DNA from: Robiginitomaculum sp.
GTDB lineage: Bacteria > Pseudomonadota > Alphaproteobacteria > Caulobacterales > Maricaulaceae
Length of the DNA stretch: 8,414 nt
Direction: 5' to 3'
Assembly (NCBI GenBank): GCA_026982235.1
Contig: JALSHM010000448.1
Location: 1-8,414, forward strand
The notes under the pieces are model-generated. The model ran no database searches and was not told where the DNA came from. It saw nothing but the letters and a program-made list of their open reading frames with translations. The position numbers and the translations under genes are program-made. This document shows positions 6,461 to 8,414 of the stretch, piece after piece. The stretch's first letter is position 1, and each line of letters begins with the position of its first letter.

Positions 6461-6497
6461 AATTTTTTAATCACCTTTAAGTGGTGATGTAAAAATT
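6461..6497. repeat. Long imperfect inverted repeat in the dnaA-rpsT spacer
   Basis: The outer arms AATTTTT (6461-6467) and AAAAATT (6491-6497) and the inner arms ATCACC (6470-6475) and GGTGAT (6483-6488) are each perfectly complementary. They are separated by a 2-by-2 mismatch and enclose a 7-base loop. That gives 13 pairs over 37 bp. Neither strand has a U-run after the stem, so a terminator is unlikely; a protein-binding dyad or an origin element is more plausible. Confidence 0.5.
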
Positions 6498-6525
6498 GAA
6501 TCCAAAAGCCCCGTAAAGGCGTGTT

Positions 6526-6534
6526 TTATGCACA
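6526..6534 (+). promoter_or_regulatory. DnaA box, perfect TTATNCACA
   Basis: TTATGCACA fits the consensus TTATNCACA at every position. It lies between rpsT and dnaA, touching the T-run of the rpsT terminator, about 170 bp upstream of the candidate dnaA promoter. DnaA binding here would fit autoregulation or origin activity. Confidence 0.55.
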
Positions 6535-6561
6535 AAAAAACCCAGCCTAAAAGCCGGGTTT
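6534..6561 (-). terminator. rpsT: Intrinsic terminator of rpsT
   Basis: On the minus strand, AAACCCGGC (6561-6553), a 6-base loop and GCTGGGTTT (6546-6538) form a 9-bp stem with one G-U pair. It is followed by, and partly made of, a run of seven T (6540-6534). The stem starts 26 bases after the rpsT stop. There is no comparable T-run on the plus strand, so it acts in the rpsT direction and should insulate dnaA from rpsT transcription. Confidence 0.85.
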
Positions 6562-6587
6562 AAAAAACTCTAATAAATTCAAAAGCT

Positions 6588-6854
6588 TTATGCAGACATT
6601 GCTTTCACACGCTTGGAAAGACGAGAAATTTTCCGTGATCCGGTGTTTTTATGGAAGATGCCTTTGCCAACTGCCCGCATCATGGCAGGTTCCGCAACGG
6701 CCAAGGCTGTTTTAGCTGCGGCTTGATCGCCAGCAGAAATAGCCTCTTCCACATTGCGCAGAGTTGTGCGCACGCTGGTGCGCCGATTTTTATTGATTGC
6801 TGTTTTGCGTGCCATTTTGCGGACGCATTTTTTAGCAGAAGATGTGTTTGCCAT
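6588..6854 (-). CDS. rpsT: 30S ribosomal protein S20
   Basis: S20 is a small basic protein that binds 16S rRNA early in assembly of the 30S subunit. The 88 residues match the family throughout: the opening MANTSSAKKCVRKMARKT, the basic helix INKNRRTSVRTTLRNVEEAI, the alanine-rich middle, and the ending GIFHKNTGSRKISRLSKRV. A Cys stands where Ala is common in the KKAVRK segment, which is probably neutral. The ATG at 6854 is the only sensible start, with a weak AAAGA about 9 bases upstream. The gene has its own good promoter (6942-6914) and intrinsic terminator, so it is a single-gene unit. Its position between an enoyl-CoA hydratase gene and dnaA is a common alphaproteobacterial arrangement. 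Confidence 0.98.
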   Translation of the reverse strand: MANTSSAKKCVRKMARKTAINKNRRTSVRTTLRNVEEAISAGDQAAAKTALAVAEPAMMRAVGKGIFHKNTGSRKISRLSKRVKAMSA

Positions 6855-6913
6855 AATATTATCTTTACTGTCTTTTATAAGTTGGTTTTGTACCAGCTGA
6901 AATTTGAATTGCG

Positions 6914-6942
6914 CCTATAGACGCTGGGCTGGGCGCCGTCAA
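6914..6942 (-). promoter_or_regulatory. rpsT: rpsT promoter (TTGACG-N17-TATAGG)
   Basis: On the minus strand, TTGACG (6942-6937) and TATAGG (6919-6914) are spaced by 17 bp. Transcription would start near 6907, giving a leader of about 50 bases before rpsT. This is the best-looking promoter in the window. Confidence 0.65.
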
Positions 6943-7005
6943 CCATGTAAACCCAAAGAATGTTAGTTTTATCAGTGAAACAGATTGTCTGGATAGCGCG
7001 CTTTC

Positions 7006-7782
7006 CTATTTATTATTAAAATGTGGCTTGCGCTTTTCAATGAATGCCGCCATGCCTTCTTTTTGGTCTTCTGTGCTGAACATGGATTGGAATAAGCGGC
7101 GTTCGAAATGAATACCTTGGGATAAAGTGGTCTCGAAGCTGGTATTGACAGCTTCTTTGGTCATCATGGCAATAGGCTGAGATTGGGCTGCGATTTTCTT
7201 GGCCGCTTCCAGTGTGGTTTCCATCAAATCGTCCAAAGGCACGACCCGCGATACCAAACCACAAGCATGAGCTTCATCGGCTTTCATCATCCGTCCGGTC
7301 AGGCACATATCCATAGCTTTGGATTTTCCGACGGCTTTGGTTAGCCTTTGCGTGCCGCCAGCGCCGGGCATGACACCGAGGTTTATTTCAGGCTGGCCAA
7401 ACCGCGCATTGTCTGCCGCTATAATAAAATCGCACATCATGGCGATTTCGCATCCGCCGCCCAAGGCGTAGCCAGCTACAGCCGCGATGATAGGTTTTCT
7501 GAACCGGGCAACGGATTCCCAGTACAGTCCGAACACATCGTGCTTATACATGCCCAGGAAAGTGCCGTCTTTAAGTTCGGTAATATCAGCACCAGCGGCA
7601 AAGGCTTTTTCGGATCCAGTTAATATGACACAACCAATTTTATCATCCGCCTCCAATTTGGTCAGAGCGTCGTCCAGTTCTTTTGTTAACTCTGCACACA
7701 ATGCGTTCAGGGCTTTGGGGCGGTTCAGCTTGATAATGCAAACCCCACCGTCTTTGGTTACTTCGAGTGTGTTATAAGTCAT
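7006..7782 (-). CDS. Enoyl-CoA hydratase (crotonase family)
   Basis: This enzyme would add water to 2-trans-enoyl-CoA in fatty acid or related acyl-CoA breakdown, in the cytoplasm as a hexamer. The 258 residues are the typical length for a single-function crotonase. Visible landmarks are LNRPKALNAL (19-28), the oxyanion-hole segments AFAAGADI (60-67) and GYALGGGCE (104-112), and the two catalytic glutamates Glu112 and Glu132 (in GQPEINLGVMPGAGGTQRL), equivalent to Glu144 and Glu164 of rat crotonase. The ending AFIEKRKPHF is also typical. All catalytic residues are intact, so hydratase activity is likely; the exact chain length or pathway cannot be told. The ATG has a clear AGGAG five bases upstream. 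The gene appears to have its own promoter (-10 TATAAT) and precedes rpsT by 151 bp, with no clear terminator between them. Confidence 0.95.
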   Translation of the reverse strand: MTYNTLEVTKDGGVCIIKLNRPKALNALCAELTKELDDALTKLEADDKIGCVILTGSEKAFAAGADITELKDGTFLGMYKHDVFGLYWESVARFRKPIIAAVAGYALGGGCEIAMMCDFIIAADNARFGQPEINLGVMPGAGGTQRLTKAVGKSKAMDMCLTGRMMKADEAHACGLVSRVVPLDDLMETTLEAAKKIAAQSQPIAMMTKEAVNTSFETTLSQGIHFERRLFQSMFSTEDQKEGMAAFIEKRKPHFNNK

Positions 7783-7787
7783 GTGGA

Positions 7788-7792
7788 CTCCT
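7788..7792 (-). promoter_or_regulatory. Ribosome binding site of the enoyl-CoA hydratase gene
   Basis: On the minus strand AGGAG is followed by five bases (TCCAC) and then ATG at 7782, a standard arrangement that confirms this start. Confidence 0.75.
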
Positions 7793-7813
7793 GATGAAAT
7801 TCAAGCTTTAATA

Positions 7814-7842
7814 ATTATAAGCTGGCTATTTTACGCGCTGAA
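7814..7842 (-). promoter_or_regulatory. Candidate promoter of the enoyl-CoA hydratase gene
   Basis: The minus strand has a perfect -10 TATAAT (7819-7814). The hexamer 17 bp upstream (TTCAGC, 7842-7837) is a poor -35. Transcription would begin near 7807, about 25 bases before the start codon. A short AGCTT/AAGCT inverted repeat overlaps the -10 region. Confidence 0.45.
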
Positions 7843-7906
7843 ACCAAAGAGTCACGGACTATTTTATTGCGCCGCATTGCGCGGCTTAGGTAGTGGGCGC
7901 ATAAAC

Positions 7907-8414
7907 TCAGGCGAAAAGCGCCAATACGAAAAAAACTACCGTGCCAATAGTGAGAGATATAACAGTTTTGCGACGATATGGTCGCGCTAATAGTCCGACT
8001 AACACGCCACCGAAAACTACGAACAGCAATGCTAGTGCTACAAATTTTTGGTAAAGCTTGAACAATTTAGGTCCGTGACCCTTATGCAATTCAATCATTT
8101 TGCCTTGAAAATTCGGGGTCATAAATGCGGCCTTAAGCCCGTCCTTGGTTTGGTTTATCTCAATATATCGGCGCGAAGTTGGTCGCAGGTGAATTTTGTC
8201 GTTCCCGCGTGTTTTGACATATTCAAACTGGTGCGTAATTCCGGCGTCCGCCAGTAAGGCTCGCACATCGGCATCAAGTGTTTTAGATTTGAAATCTAAT
8301 GTGGCAGACACAGGCAGGTTGATCACTTGCGCCGTTGTCTGCCCCTTATTGCCAATCAAATACAGGCCACCCGATAGGGCGAGGAGAAGAAATGCGGGTG
8401 TCATAAACCCGGCA
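7907..8414 (-). CDS. PepSY-associated membrane protein, N-terminally truncated
   Basis: The visible part has a membrane helix (TPAFLLLALSGGLYLIG), then about 95 mostly polar residues, probably periplasmic. The segment ELHKGHGPKLFKLYQKFVALALLFVVFGG leads into a second helix, and a third hydrophobic helix ends the protein. Together with LALSGGLYL near the first helix, the LHKGHG block before the second resembles small PepSY-type membrane proteins, some of which sit next to iron or redox membrane systems. The frame stays open to the edge of the window. The residues before the first visible Met (8404) read AGF, as in the usual HRWAGF-like lead into the first helix, and only ten bases lie upstream, so the true start is probably outside. 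The role is not known. No terminator with a U-run follows the stop. Confidence 0.6.
   Translation of the reverse strand, partial: AGFMTPAFLLLALSGGLYLIGNKGQTTAQVINLPVSATLDFKSKTLDADVRALLADAGITHQFEYVKTRGNDKIHLRPTSRRYIEINQTKDGLKAAFMTPNFQGKMIELHKGHGPKLFKLYQKFVALALLFVVFGGVLVGLLARPYRRKTVISLTIGTVVFFVLALFA

Larger units (their letters stand above)
6177..6587. other. dnaA-rpsT intergenic region with origin-like and regulatory sites
   Basis: This 411-bp gap holds no gene I can support. From left to right it contains the likely dnaA leader (6177-6325); a candidate dnaA promoter (6331-6359); two GANTC sites 10 bp apart (6374-6388); a TTGAC-N9-GTCAA dyad (6394-6412), whose minus-strand half could be an alternative -35; and a very AT-rich stretch (about 6431-6470). 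It also contains a one-mismatch DnaA box on the minus strand (TTATGCAGA, 6460-6452), a long imperfect dyad (6461-6497), a third GANTC (6498-6502), a perfect DnaA box (6526-6534) and the rpsT terminator. Another TTATGCAGA lies at 6588-6596 over the rpsT stop. This mix suits dnaA autoregulation or a replication-origin element; with one perfect box it is not proof of oriC. Confidence 0.5.

Noticed and set aside
7871..7885. GCCGC-ATTGC-GCGGC hairpin after the PepSY gene.
   Set aside because: The stem is 5 bp with no U-run on either strand; not enough for a terminator.
7781..7990. Plus-strand 69-residue open frame starting at the enoyl-CoA hydratase start codon.
   Set aside because: It overlaps the real promoter, ribosome site and the end of the PepSY gene, has no ribosome site and no recognisable domain.

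Overview
The window reads as core chromosome of an alphaproteobacterium with moderate, not high, GC. Three things point there: the block enoyl-CoA hydratase - rpsT - dnaA, the alpha-type SspB with its C-terminal ClpX-binding tail, and the cluster sspB - fumC - DUF4169 - ribbon-helix-helix gene. Protein features, such as the short N-terminal start of SspB and the PrmA motif spacing, agree. I cannot assign a genus from sequence alone. All complete genes except one lie on the minus strand.

Layout: 1-704 is the 3' part of prmA (ribosomal protein L11 methyltransferase) on the plus strand. Its end overlaps, tail to tail, the last gene of a minus-strand operon running 3093 to 648: sspB (TTG start), fumC, a DUF4169 gene and an RHH_4 gene, joined by a 22-bp gap, then 4-bp and 8-bp overlaps. 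A divergent 237-bp spacer leads to a plus-strand membrane acyltransferase-3 gene (3331-4449). This gene converges on dnaA (6176-4632) across a short spacer with a 9-bp stem-loop at the dnaA stop. A 411-bp region separates dnaA from rpsT (6854-6588). It holds a candidate dnaA promoter, a perfect DnaA box, two one-mismatch boxes, paired GANTC sites, an AT-rich stretch with a long dyad, and the rpsT terminator. An enoyl-CoA hydratase gene (7782-7006) and the C-terminal part of a PepSY-type membrane protein (8414-7907) follow.

The genes cover housekeeping tasks: initiation of replication (DnaA), translation (S20, PrmA), regulated proteolysis (SspB, delivering substrates to ClpXP), the TCA cycle (fumarase) and acyl-CoA metabolism (crotonase).

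I see no mobile element, CRISPR array, tRNA or rRNA, and no clearly new multi-gene system. The observations most worth following are residue-level and regulatory. DnaA has Tyr at the position of the box VII arginine finger. The acyltransferase keeps its RxxR motif but has Tyr in place of the His of the R-x10-H motif. The dnaA-rpsT spacer has an origin-like or autoregulatory appearance.
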